A stretch of 30,225 nucleotides of DNA from an uncultured Clostridia bacterium. GTDB lineage: Bacteria > Bacillota > Clostridia > Oscillospirales > Oscillospiraceae. Made by a program: the position numbers and the translations under genes. Every line of letters starts with the position of its first letter. The first letter of the stretch is position 1. Below are positions 14,199 through 21,957 of this stretch, in pieces. The stretch lies in contig CALYTU010000004.1 in the NCBI GenBank assembly GCA_945487445.1, forward strand, positions 1-30,225. Reading direction: 5' to 3'. The notes below the pieces were generated by a model that had not been told where the DNA came from, made no database searches, and saw only the letters and a list, made by a program, of their open reading frames with translations.

Positions 14199-16319
14199 AT
14201 GATTACCAGAAAACAGTATCCCAACCATCACATCTTTGAGACCGAGATCGGCGGGCGCACTCTGACCGTCGAGACCGGCCGCGTGGCCGAGCTGGCCGAC
14301 GCCGAGTGCATCGTCCGTTACGGCGACACCGTGGTTTTGACCACTATCACCTGCAACCCCATTCCCAAGGCCGGCATGGACTACTTCCCCCTGACCATCG
14401 AATTTGAAGAACGCCTTTACGGCGTGGGCCGCATCCCCGGCTCCTTCAACCGCCGCGAGGGCCGTCCCTCGGAGAAGGCCATTCTGACCATGCGCCTGAT
14501 TGACCGCCCCATGCGCCCCTTCTTTGACGACGAGCTGCGCAACGACGTGGTCATCACCTGCACCTCCCTGGCCGTGGACCACGAAAACCCTGTGGAGGTC
14601 GTTGCCTCTCTCGGTGCCTTCATCGCCACTGCCTGCTCCACCGTTCCCTGGAACGGCCCCATGGCCACCACCGAAGTCGCCTATCTGGACGGCACCTATC
14701 TCATCAACCCCTCCACCGAGCAGCGGGCCGAAGCCCAGATGTTCTGCACCATCGCCTCCACCGCGGAGAAGGTCGTCATGATCGAAACCGAGGCCAGAGA
14801 GGTCCCCGAGGACATTCTGCTCAAAGGCATCGAGCTGGCCCATGAGACCAACAAGCAGATCGTGGCCTTTATCAATACCATCGTGGCCGCCATCGGCAAG
14901 CCCAAGTTCACCTTCGAGAAGGCCGCTGTCAATCACGAGCTGCTCGACGACCTGTGCAATTACGGCATGGACCAGATCGAGCATGCGCTCGACACCGACG
15001 ATAAGAATATCCGCGAGGAGCGCCTGACTGCCGCCCGCCTGGACTTTGCCGAAAAGTTTTCCGAGAAGTATGAGGACTTCGAGGAGAACATTGAGGTCTG
15101 TCTCTACAAGATGCAGAAGAAGGTCGTCAAGAAGTGGCTGCTGGCCGGCAAGCGCGTGGACGGCAGAGGCATGGACGAGATTCGGCCCTTGGACGCCCAG
15201 GTTGCCATTTTGCCCCGCGTCCACGGTTCCGGCCTCTTTACCCGCGGCCAGACCCAGGTCCTCTCTATCTGCACGCTGAATACCCTTTCCGCCAACCAGA
15301 AGCTGGACACCATCTTCCCCGAGACGGAAAAACGCTATATCCACCACTACAACTTCCCCGCCTTCTCCACCGGCGAGGCCAGAGCCGCCCGCTCCACCTC
15401 CCGCCGCGAGATCGGCCACGGCGCCCTGGCCGAAAAGGCCCTCGTGCCTGTGCTGCCCAGCGTGGACGAATTCCCCTACTGCATCCGTGTGGTCTCCGAG
15501 GTCCTGAGCTCCAACGGCTCCACCTCCCAGGGCTCCATCTGCGGCTCCACCTTGGCCCTGATGGACGCCGGCGTGCCCATCAAGCGGCCCGTGGCCGGCA
15601 TCTCCTGCGGCCTGATCTCCGACCAGGAGACCGGCGAGTGGAGAACCTTCACCGACATTCAGGGCGTGGAGGACTTCCACGGCGAAATGGACTTCAAGGT
15701 TGCCGGCACCACCGAGGGCATTACCGCCATTCAGATGGACCTCAAGAACGACGGCCTGACCATGGAGATCATCGCCGACGCCCTGGAGCGCTGCCGCAAG
15801 GCCCGGCTGGAGATCCTCAACGAGGTCATGCTGCCCTGCATCCCCGCCCCGCGGCCCGAGGTCAGCGAGTACGCTCCCAAGATGATCACCATTAAGATCG
15901 ACGTGGACAAGATCCGCGAGGTCATCGGTAAGGGCGGCTCCATGATCCAGAAGATCGTCGCTGAGTCCGGCGCCCAGGTGGATGTGGAGGACGACGGAAC
16001 CATCCACATTTCCTCCCCCGATGCAGCTTCCTGCGACGCCGCCAAGCGTATGATTGAAGACATCTGCTTCGTCCCCGAGGTCGGCAAGCTGTACTACGGC
16101 AAGGTCGTCCGCATCCTTCCCATTGGCGCTTTCGTGGAGCTGGCCCCCGGCAAGGATGGCATGGTCCACATCCGCGATCTGGAGTTCAAGCGCACCGAGA
16201 AGGTCGAGGACGTGCTCAACATCGGCGATATGACCTGGGTCAAGGTCACTGAAATTGATGAGAAGGGCCGGGTCAACCTCAGCCGCAAGGAAGCCCTGAA
16301 AGAAATGGGTATGAAATAA
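14199..16319 (+). CDS. pnp: Polyribonucleotide nucleotidyltransferase (PNPase)
   Basis: A 706-residue PNPase, a phosphorolytic 3'-5' exoribonuclease of the mRNA decay machinery. Two RNase PH-like domains (about 10-220 and 320-540) are joined by an all-helical linker. A KH domain follows with GKGG near 577, then an S1 domain from about 629 (YYGKVVRILPIGAFVEL). FFRRE/GSFNRREGRPSEKAIL and TGEARAARSTSRREIGHG segments are conserved core-enzyme motifs. The ATG at 14199 has AAGGAGG immediately upstream and matches the family N-terminus; the longer open frame is repeat and leader DNA. It has no clear own promoter, so it may depend on read-through from rpsO. Confidence 0.97.
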   Translation: MITRKQYPNHHIFETEIGGRTLTVETGRVAELADAECIVRYGDTVVLTTITCNPIPKAGMDYFPLTIEFEERLYGVGRIPGSFNRREGRPSEKAILTMRLIDRPMRPFFDDELRNDVVITCTSLAVDHENPVEVVASLGAFIATACSTVPWNGPMATTEVAYLDGTYLINPSTEQRAEAQMFCTIASTAEKVVMIETEAREVPEDILLKGIELAHETNKQIVAFINTIVAAIGKPKFTFEKAAVNHELLDDLCNYGMDQIEHALDTDDKNIREERLTAARLDFAEKFSEKYEDFEENIEVCLYKMQKKVVKKWLLAGKRVDGRGMDEIRPLDAQVAILPRVHGSGLFTRGQTQVLSICTLNTLSANQKLDTIFPETEKRYIHHYNFPAFSTGEARAARSTSRREIGHGALAEKALVPVLPSVDEFPYCIRVVSEVLSSNGSTSQGSICGSTLALMDAGVPIKRPVAGISCGLISDQETGEWRTFTDIQGVEDFHGEMDFKVAGTTEGITAIQMDLKNDGLTMEIIADALERCRKARLEILNEVMLPCIPAPRPEVSEYAPKMITIKIDVDKIREVIGKGGSMIQKIVAESGAQVDVEDDGTIHISSPDAASCDAAKRMIEDICFVPEVGKLYYGKVVRILPIGAFVELAPGKDGMVHIRDLEFKRTEKVEDVLNIGDMTWVKVTEIDEKGRVNLSRKEALKEMGMK

Positions 16320-16332
16320 TAAAAATAGCAGG

Positions 16333-16380
16333 CACCCCCGCACCGTACCGTTGTAAGGTACCGTGCGGGGGTGTTCTGTT
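16333..16380. terminator. Strong terminator between pnp and immA
   Basis: Two 17-base arms (16333-16349 and 16357-16373) pair with one mismatch around a seven-base loop. T-rich sequence follows on the right, and A-rich sequence precedes on the left, so it can serve both pnp and the converging minus-strand protease gene. Confidence 0.9.
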
Positions 16381-16404
16381 CTTATACTCATAACGATCAA
16401 ACTG

Positions 16405-16836
16405 TTAAAAATATAATTCTGCAGCCAGATTTCCGTAGGTATAGAGGCAGACAGCTTTTTTCAGAAAGTCCTCGTCCACGCCGAAATGCTCCGCCAGCGC
16501 CCAGGGCTCGGTGATCCCGGCAGCTACGGCCTCGTCCAGCTCCTCCTCGGAGATCAGCGCGGCGACGGCGTATTTGTCGGCGCGGTTTTCGTGCGCCTTG
16601 CGGATGTCACAGGGACTGTAGCGGTTGTAAAAGCTGCCGGTGGTACAGTGACCAAGTTCATGGGCCAGACGGACCCGAAGCTCGTTCCGGGTCCGCCGGT
16701 GGGGGAGGTCCAGGCCAATGGCGCAGTTACCCTCCCGGTCCATGCAGCTCACAGAGCCAGTCAGCGGCAGGGGAATATGGTGAACGGGAATATTCAGTTG
16801 CTCCGCACGGCGGTAAAGGGTGGAGAGCTCAATCAT
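16405..16836 (-). CDS. ImmA/IrrE family metallopeptidase
   Basis: A 143-residue zinc protease. HELGH (His59, Glu60, His63) is the zinc site, and the acidic ENRADKYA segment (Glu83) supplies the likely third ligand. In ICEBs1 and related phages, ImmA cleaves the XRE repressor ImmR and thereby induces the element after DNA damage. The gene lies 72 bases downstream of the XRE repressor on the same strand, matching the immR-immA arrangement. The start at 16836 has AGGAAGGAAAG upstream. Its partner being the adjacent repressor is inference from order. Confidence 0.9.
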   Translation of the reverse strand: MIELSTLYRRAEQLNIPVHHIPLPLTGSVSCMDREGNCAIGLDLPHRRTRNELRVRLAHELGHCTTGSFYNRYSPCDIRKAHENRADKYAVAALISEEELDEAVAAGITEPWALAEHFGVDEDFLKKAVCLYTYGNLAAELYF

Positions 16837-16908
16837 TTGTCTTTCCTTCCTTTTTGCAAATTCGAAATGTTGAACAAGCAGGGGAGCGGAGGCCGAAAGC
16901 CGCCGTCT

Positions 16909-17256
16909 CTATTTTTTTCCTCTTGCTTTCACAAAGGCCGCAAACTGCTTGACCTCTTCAAACATTTCGTCGGTGATCTCGGCGTCGCCGCCGAAAAGGG
17001 CGAACTTGATCTCATCCTCGGGGATGCCGTCCTCCGCAGCGGCGGGGGGAACGGTGGCCTCATTGTCGATCAAATAGGAGGGCGGAACGTCGAAAATCTT
17101 TGCCATTGCCTTGATTTTCCCCGCCGGAATGTCCGTAACGCGGCCGCATTCCCACTTACTCACGGCGTTCTTCTGGACGCCCAACCTGTCTCCCAGCTCG
17201 GTCTGGGTGAGCTTCGCCTGCTTGCGCAGAAATTTGATCTTCTCCGCGATAGTCAT
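16909..17256 (-). CDS. XRE/CI-like phage repressor
   Basis: A 115-residue protein. Residues 4-58 form a helix-turn-helix of the XRE family (LTQTELGDRLGVQKNAVSKWECGR). A short acidic tail (DEIKFALFGGDAEITDEMFEEVKQF) is typical of ImmR-like repressors that lack the RecA-dependent autocleavage domain. It therefore probably depends on the neighbouring ImmA protease for inactivation. GGAAGGGG precedes the ATG. Divergent from the Cro-like gene, with the operator between them. Confidence 0.9.
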   Translation of the reverse strand: MTIAEKIKFLRKQAKLTQTELGDRLGVQKNAVSKWECGRVTDIPAGKIKAMAKIFDVPPSYLIDNEATVPPAAAEDGIPEDEIKFALFGGDAEITDEMFEEVKQFAAFVKARGKK

Positions 17257-17295
17257 GGTGATACCCCTTCCGTTATTTTTTCTTTGGGTATCTTC

Positions 17296-17323
17296 ATTAT
17301 AGCAAAAGTTTCAAAAAAGTCAA
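17296..17323 (-). promoter_or_regulatory. Repressor promoter (minus strand)
   Basis: On the minus strand TTGACT (17318-17323) and TATAAT (17296-17301) have a 16-base spacer. Its -35 overlaps the left half of the operator at 17319-17337, so the repressor can control itself. Confidence 0.85.
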
Positions 17324-17337
17324 GATTGTATCTTGAC
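17319..17337. promoter_or_regulatory. Main operator of the lysogeny switch
   Basis: GTCAAGAT-TGT-ATCTTGAC is a perfect 8-bp inverted repeat with a three-base centre. It covers most of both divergent -35 boxes. It is the best candidate for joint binding by the repressor and the Cro-like protein. Confidence 0.8.
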
Positions 17338-17361
17338 AAATTGATTAGTTTGTGATATAAT
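17333..17361 (+). promoter_or_regulatory. Early/lytic promoter (plus strand)
   Basis: Perfect TTGACA (17333-17338) and TATAAT (17356-17361) with a 17-base spacer, a strong consensus promoter. Its -35 lies inside the operator. Confidence 0.92.
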
Positions 17362-17367
17362 TCGAGT

Positions 17368-17380
17368 ATCTTAAAAAGAT
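17368..17380. promoter_or_regulatory. Secondary operator-like site
   Basis: ATCTT-AAA-AAGAT repeats the half-site of the main operator with a three-base centre and lies around the plus-strand transcription start. Further GTATC/ATCTT half-sites occur at 17286-17294 and 17603-17609. Confidence 0.55.
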
Positions 17381-17399
17381 GATTTAAGGAGGTGCAAGC

Positions 17400-17600
17400 A
17401 TGCGAAGCAATTTGTTGATGAACTGCCTGTGGTACGAGGATATTTCCCCGGAGGAGCTGGCAAACATTCTGGAAATCACCCCGGAAGACCTGTTTCAGAA
17501 GATTTTTCAGGAAAAAGAATTCACTCTGGGCGAGATTCAGCGAATTGTGGGCCTGTTAGGGCTCACAGAAGCGGAAACCGAAACAATTTTTTTCGGATGA
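17400..17600 (+). CDS. Small Cro-like helix-turn-helix protein
   Basis: A 66-residue protein with the pattern of small phage XRE regulators: ISPEELANILEITPEDLFQKI for helices 2-3, followed by FTLGEIQRIVGLLGLTEAETETIFF. It sits in the cro position, opposite the repressor, directly behind the strong early promoter, with AAGGAGG seven bases upstream. It probably antagonises the repressor. Whether it acts as a Cro-type repressor or as an activator of the late operon cannot be told. Confidence 0.8.
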   Translation: MRSNLLMNCLWYEDISPEELANILEITPEDLFQKIFQEKEFTLGEIQRIVGLLGLTEAETETIFFG

Positions 17601-17607
17601 AGGTATC

Positions 17608-17627
17608 TTGATAACATCATTTATCAA
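17608..17627. promoter_or_regulatory. Inverted repeat in the gap before the portal gene
   Basis: TTGATAA (17608-17614) pairs with TTATCAA (17621-17627). It directly follows another GTATCTTG half-site. The 156-base gap between the Cro-like gene and the portal has no ORF or consensus promoter. In a complete phage the early genes would lie here. Confidence 0.4.
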
Positions 17628-17756
17628 CGTGGCCTGTCCAAGATTCCGGCTATAACCCAAGCATACAGTTTGAGCAATCCCATAAACGGGACAGAACGGG
17701 CCGCGCACCCCCAAACAGAGGTTTTTTAAGCCGAATGTCAGCAAGGAGGAAAATCT

Positions 17757-19559
17757 ATGAAGCATGAAACCGACGCGCCGCCCATTGGGCGGGAGCAGAT
17801 CCGCGCGGCGATGGAAACGCTCCGGCGCTACAAGGCCGGGAAGGCGAACCTGGAACGGCGGATCATCGAAAACGAGGAGTTTTGGAAGCTTCGGCACTGG
17901 GATCACATCCGGGAGCAGGGCACGACTGCGCTGCAAACGAAATCGGCCTGGCTGGTGAATGTGCTGCTCTCCAAGCACGCCGACGCCATTGACGCCTACC
18001 CGGAGCCCGCCTGTCTGCCCCGGGCGGCGGACGACGAAGAAGAGGCGGCGCTTCTGAGCCGTGTCGTGCCGGTGATCCTGGCGCAGAACGATTTTGCCGG
18101 GGTCTGGTCCGACAACTGGTGGAAGAAGTTGAAGGCAGGCGTGGCTTTTTACGGCGTCTTCTGGGACCGGGAGAAGCTGAACGGACTGGGAGACATCTCC
18201 ATTAGCCGGGTGGATCCGCTGAACCTCTATTGGGAGCCGGGAATTACCGACCTCCAGCGCAGCCGGAATCTCTTTCACGTGGAGCTGGCGGACAACGACG
18301 TGCTGCTGGAGCGTTATCCGGCGCTGGAGGGCCGGCTCCGGGGAGGCAGCTTCACCACCAGCCGCTATCTCTACGATGACAGCGTGGACACCTCCGGCAA
18401 GAGCCCAGTGGTCGACTGGTACTACAAGAAACGGGAAGGCGAACGAATGGTCCTGCACTATGTGAAGTTCGTGGGGGAGACGGTGCTTTACGCAACGGAA
18501 AATGAAGCCGCCCCCACCGGGCTCTATGAACACGGGCTTTACCCCTTCTTTGCAGACGTCCTCTTCCCGGAGGAGGGAACTCCGGCGGGCTTCGGCTATG
18601 TGGATCTTTGCAAGGACGCCCAGCGGCAGATCGACCTGATGAACAACGCCATCGTGGCAAACTGCGTGGCAGCCGCAACGCCCCGCTGGCTCAAGCGCGG
18701 CGACGACGGGATTAACGAGGAGGAATACGCCGACTGGACCCGTCCATTCGTCCATGTGCAGGGTTCCATCGAGGAAAATGCCCTGCGCCAGATCACCGTG
18801 ACCCCGCTCTCGGGCAACTATCTGAGCATTCTGGCCTCGAAGATCAACGAGATCAAGGAGACCTCCGGCAACCGGGACGTCAACAACGGCGGCACGGGCG
18901 GCGGCGTGACCGCGGCCTCGGCCATCGCGGCGATGCAGGAGCAGAGCGGCAAGCTGAGTCGCGACCAGATCCAAAACTCCTATCGCTGCTTCCGGCAGAT
19001 TGTGGGCTGCGTGATCGCCCTGATCCGCCAGTTCTACGACACACCGCGTCGGCTGCGAATCATTGGTCCCACGGGAGAGGCGGAATACCTGCGCTTCGAC
19101 AATTCCCTGCTTGCTTCCGGAGAGCCGACGGAGCTGGATATCGAGGTCACGGCCCAGAAGCAGAGCACCTACAATAAGCTCAGCTACAACGAAATGGCCA
19201 TGCAGTTTTTCCAAATGGGCTTTTTCCGGCCGGAGCTGGCCGACCAGGCTCTGGCGGCTCTGGAGATGATGGACTTTAAGGGCAAGGATGCCATGCGCCG
19301 CCGTGTGGCGGAAAATGGGGACCTCCGGCTGCGGCTGGCGCGAACCGAATCCCAGCTCCGCGCCTTGCAGGATCTGATCGCCCCCCAGCTTCGGGAAGCG
19401 GAACCGGACCCGGAGGGCGGCGAGCGCTCCGCGCGGCCCCGAAAGCAGGCGCCGCGCATGAAACCGCACCGCTACAACATGATCGGCGAGCAGGAGCGTC
19501 GGAACACCATCGCGGAGAAGGCCCGGGCGCGGGCGGCGGCATCCACCCAGCCCAGATAA
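17757..19559 (+). CDS. Phage portal protein, P22-like
   Basis: A 600-residue portal. Twelve copies would form the ring through which DNA enters and leaves the capsid. The size, the NVLLSKHADAIDAYPEPACLPRA entry segment, the VDPLNLYWEPG region and the helical C-terminal part are like P22-type (podoviral) portals found in gut Clostridia. The C-terminus is Arg/Ala-rich. AAGGAGGA gives a very strong ribosome binding site. It is the first gene of the structural operon. The terminase genes, which usually precede a portal, are found about 9 kb downstream instead. Confidence 0.85.
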   Translation: MKHETDAPPIGREQIRAAMETLRRYKAGKANLERRIIENEEFWKLRHWDHIREQGTTALQTKSAWLVNVLLSKHADAIDAYPEPACLPRAADDEEEAALLSRVVPVILAQNDFAGVWSDNWWKKLKAGVAFYGVFWDREKLNGLGDISISRVDPLNLYWEPGITDLQRSRNLFHVELADNDVLLERYPALEGRLRGGSFTTSRYLYDDSVDTSGKSPVVDWYYKKREGERMVLHYVKFVGETVLYATENEAAPTGLYEHGLYPFFADVLFPEEGTPAGFGYVDLCKDAQRQIDLMNNAIVANCVAAATPRWLKRGDDGINEEEYADWTRPFVHVQGSIEENALRQITVTPLSGNYLSILASKINEIKETSGNRDVNNGGTGGGVTAASAIAAMQEQSGKLSRDQIQNSYRCFRQIVGCVIALIRQFYDTPRRLRIIGPTGEAEYLRFDNSLLASGEPTELDIEVTAQKQSTYNKLSYNEMAMQFFQMGFFRPELADQALAALEMMDFKGKDAMRRRVAENGDLRLRLARTESQLRALQDLIAPQLREAEPDPEGGERSARPRKQAPRMKPHRYNMIGEQERRNTIAEKARARAAASTQPR

Positions 19560-19597
19560 TAGAAAATAACGGTACAACAAGGAAAGGAGAATGAACC

Positions 19598-19840
19598 ATG
19601 AAAAAGCAAAACGACACAGTGACCGTCACCCTGCCCAGAGCGACGGGAAAGGAGGAGGACTTCGTCTTCGTGGGCCTCAACGGCAAGGGTTATACCATCC
19701 GCCGGGGCGTCACGGTGCAGGTCCCGCGCCCTGTCTATGAGATTTTGGCCGAATCCCAGCGCCAGACACAGCGGCAGGAGGATTTCATCCGCCGTCAGCA
19801 GGAAAATGCGGCCCGCTCCGCCGTGACGGCGGGCCTGTAA
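19598..19840 (+). CDS. Small phage protein of unknown function (80 aa)
   Basis: An 80-residue protein with a beta-rich N-terminal part (VTVTLPRATGKEEDFVFVGLNGKGYTI) and a Gln/Arg-rich helical tail (ESQRQTQRQEDFIRRQQEN). It follows the portal by 38 bases with AAAGGAG upstream. The family is common next to phage portals in Clostridia, but I cannot name a function. A minor head or connector role is only a guess from position. Confidence 0.7.
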   Translation: MKKQNDTVTVTLPRATGKEEDFVFVGLNGKGYTIRRGVTVQVPRPVYEILAESQRQTQRQEDFIRRQQENAARSAVTAGL

Positions 19841-19852
19841 GGAGGCGCGGCA

Positions 19853-20206
19853 ATGGACGAAGGCGAATTTCTGTTTTTCCGCGGCAGCACTCCCACGCTG
19901 GAGCTGGTTCTGCCGCTGGCTGTGGCCCCGAGCGACGTTGTATATGTAACCCTGGCACAGGGCGGGAGGCCCGTGGTGGAATACGCCATGAACGGCAGCC
20001 CCTGGCCCATCGGAACCGGGCAGCTGATCCGAGACGAGGCGGAGGAAAATCTTCTGCTTCTTACCATGTCACAGGCCGACACGCTCGCCCTTGCCGCCGG
20101 CGACGTGGAGCTCCAGCTCCGGATCAAAAACAGCGTGGGCGCCGACACCTTCCGCCCGCTGACAGGACGTGTCGGCCCCGCGAGAAAGGAGGATGTGATC
20201 CAATGA
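19853..20206 (+). CDS. Beta-rich phage structural protein, BppU-like fold possible
   Basis: A 117-residue protein with the pattern RGSTPTLELVLP...YVTLAQG...LTMSQADTLALAAGDVELQLRIK. This matches small N-terminal-domain proteins in Clostridial phages related to baseplate or fibre attachment domains. AAGGAGG precedes the start. It overlaps the next gene by four bases (ATGA). Fibre or receptor-side role is inference. Confidence 0.6.
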   Translation: MDEGEFLFFRGSTPTLELVLPLAVAPSDVVYVTLAQGGRPVVEYAMNGSPWPIGTGQLIRDEAEENLLLLTMSQADTLALAAGDVELQLRIKNSVGADTFRPLTGRVGPARKEDVIQ

Positions 20207-20487
20207 AGGGCATCTATCTCAAAAGACCGCTGAACATTCTGAGCTGCGCCGTGGCAGGCCGCCCGGGCCGCTCGGCCTATGAAACCGCCGTCTCGGCGGG
20301 CTATACCGGCAGTGCGGAGGAATTTGCCGCGCTTCTGGCCTCGATCCCCGGCACGCTGAGCCGTCTGAACACCTACAACGGGCGTGTGGACGCAATTTTG
20401 GAGTATATGGGAAACCAAATCTCCGACCTGGAGCTGGCTGTGAGCGCACTGAAGCGACGCGTGGACGCTTTGGAGGCGTCGACATGA
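20203..20487 (+). CDS. Small fibre-associated phage protein (94 aa)
   Basis: A 94-residue protein. GRSAYETAVSAGYTGSAEEFAALL matches a motif (SAYEVAV..GF.GTE.EWL) recurring in tail fibre and baseplate proteins of Firmicute phages. The C-terminal third is a predicted coiled coil (residues 65-92). It overlaps both neighbours by four bases, so translation is coupled. The exact role is unknown. Confidence 0.6.
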   Translation: MKGIYLKRPLNILSCAVAGRPGRSAYETAVSAGYTGSAEEFAALLASIPGTLSRLNTYNGRVDAILEYMGNQISDLELAVSALKRRVDALEAST

Positions 20488-20738
20488 CTTCCATGGTCGT
20501 CCCCATTCTGACGGGGCTTTTGACGCTGATCGGCGTCTGTGTCACAGCCTGGTCCGGGGCAAGGCAGACCCGCGACACGGTCAGCAATCAGCTGATGACG
20601 GCCCAGGCCGTCACAGACTGCAAGCTGGAGCAGCTTGCCGCCGAGGTCCGGCGGCACAATGATTTCGCCCGCCGGATGCCCGTGTTGGAGGAGCAGGTCC
20701 GCGATCTGGCCCGGCGGCTGGAGGAGGTGGAGGCATGA
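20484..20738 (+). CDS. Small membrane protein with coiled coil, XhlA/holin-accessory-like
   Basis: An 84-residue protein: one membrane helix at about residues 5-24 followed by a coiled coil with the motif KLEQLAAEVRRHNDFARRMPVLEEQV. This arrangement is shared by small holin-associated (haemolysin XhlA-like) proteins of Firmicute phages. It lies within the structural operon, separate from the holin and endolysin pair near 29.1 kb. Both neighbours overlap by four bases. Confidence 0.6.
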   Translation: MTSMVVPILTGLLTLIGVCVTAWSGARQTRDTVSNQLMTAQAVTDCKLEQLAAEVRRHNDFARRMPVLEEQVRDLARRLEEVEA

Positions 20739-21106
20739 CAATTCTCGAGGCCATCACCCAGGCGGATCTGATCCGTCCGAACGTGCTGGACGCCGCGATC
20801 AAGCTCCGCTGGCTCTCGACGCTGGATGGACAGATTCACGCCGAGCTGCTTTGCGGCGACCGGGAGGCTTCCGCCGCCTTCGCAGGCTACGGCGAAGAGA
20901 CCGAGCTGAAAACGACCCGGCTTCTGGTCCCCTATCCGTATGACGAGCTGTATGTGCTCTATCTGCTGATGCGGATTGATCTGGAGCACGGGGAGCTGGA
21001 CCGCTACAACAACGACGCCGCGCGTTTCAACCGGCTCTGGCAGAGCTATGCCGGCCGCTATTGCCGGACCGCCCCGCTCAAAGAGACCGTGCGGCTTCGT
21101 TTTTGA
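20735..21106 (+). CDS. Putative head-tail connector protein
   Basis: A 123-residue protein. The pattern NVLDAAIKLRWLSTLDGQIHAEL, then LLVPYPYDELYVLYLLMRIDLEHGELDRYNNDAARFN, belongs to a widespread phage family that usually lies between portal or capsid genes. The helical composition and position suggest an adaptor below the portal (gp4/gp6-like). I have no residue-level proof. The start overlaps the preceding stop (ATGA). Confidence 0.65.
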   Translation: MTILEAITQADLIRPNVLDAAIKLRWLSTLDGQIHAELLCGDREASAAFAGYGEETELKTTRLLVPYPYDELYVLYLLMRIDLEHGELDRYNNDAARFNRLWQSYAGRYCRTAPLKETVRLRF

Positions 21107-21154
21107 CCTCATGCGGGGCAGCCAGCGCCGCCTCGCAAAAGAAAGGAGCACCGA

Positions 21155-21898
21155 ATGGCAACCAAAAAGGAAGAACAGCAAAAATCCGGGGCCGCCGAAG
21201 AATGGCGCGGCGAGGACAACATCTGGTATCAGAAGGCCCGGCAGACAGCCGAGGACCTGCTGGACCGCCCCGCCTTTTCCTACAACCCGAACGCCGACCC
21301 GCTCTACCAGGCGGCAAAGAACCAGTACGTCCAACAGGGAAAGCAGGCCATGGAAGACACAATGGGAAAGGCCGCGGCCCTGAGCGGCGGTTACGCTTCG
21401 AGCTACGCGCAAACGATGGGAACCCAGGCCTACCAGGCCCAGCTCGCGCGATTGTCAGAGCTGCTGCCTGACTATTACGACCGGGCCAGGTCCGCCTACG
21501 ACCGGGAAACAGACGCAATGCAGGACGCGCTGGGAACGGCGCTCGGCCTCTACGACAAGGACTATCAGGCCTGGCTTGACCGCCAGGACGCCCTGGAGCG
21601 GAAGGCAGCCGCCGATGTGTCGAAGGATCAGTGGGAGCGGAAATTCGCCGAGGACAGCAGACGCTGGGAGGCAGAATACGCGCAGGAGGCCGAGAAATGG
21701 GCCGCCCAGCAGGCCGCCTCAGCGGCCAGTCAGGCCCGCTCGGACAAGTCTACGGAGCGCAGCTACGCCTACCGGATGGCTATGGTCGCTCTGCAGCAGG
21801 GTCTTTCCGTCTCTGACGCCCTGCTGAAGACTGCAGGGATCAACAAGGCCTACGCCGAGACGATTCGGCGATATTATTACAATCTGAGGCGCAAATAG
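21155..21898 (+). CDS. Putative internal virion or ejection protein
   Basis: A 247-residue, almost wholly helical protein, rich in Ala, Gln, Asp and Tyr. It carries the motif DTMGKAAALSGGYASSYAQTMGTQAYQ, recurring in gut Firmicute phages near capsid genes, and then long coiled-coil segments. The composition resembles podoviral ejection or internal proteins, but the function is not established. GAAAGGAG lies upstream of the ATG. Location between connector and scaffold supports a virion role. Confidence 0.6.
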   Translation: MATKKEEQQKSGAAEEWRGEDNIWYQKARQTAEDLLDRPAFSYNPNADPLYQAAKNQYVQQGKQAMEDTMGKAAALSGGYASSYAQTMGTQAYQAQLARLSELLPDYYDRARSAYDRETDAMQDALGTALGLYDKDYQAWLDRQDALERKAAADVSKDQWERKFAEDSRRWEAEYAQEAEKWAAQQAASAASQARSDKSTERSYAYRMAMVALQQGLSVSDALLKTAGINKAYAETIRRYYYNLRRK

Positions 21899-21957
21899 AG
21901 ACTGCACCCGGACGTATGCAGCAAAACAAGCCGATCAAATGTGAAAGGAGCATCTAC

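Noticed and set aside
14154..16400. Long minus-strand open frame opposite pnp
   Set aside because: Antisense shadow of a strongly biased, highly expressed gene; it also spans the pnp terminator.
17601..17756. A missed early phage gene between the Cro-like and portal genes
   Set aside because: No frame with a start and ribosome binding site is open across this short gap.
17556..19580. Minus-strand open frame opposite the portal gene
   Set aside because: It runs through the Cro-like gene end and the portal ribosome binding site and shows no domain; the plus-strand portal is well supported.
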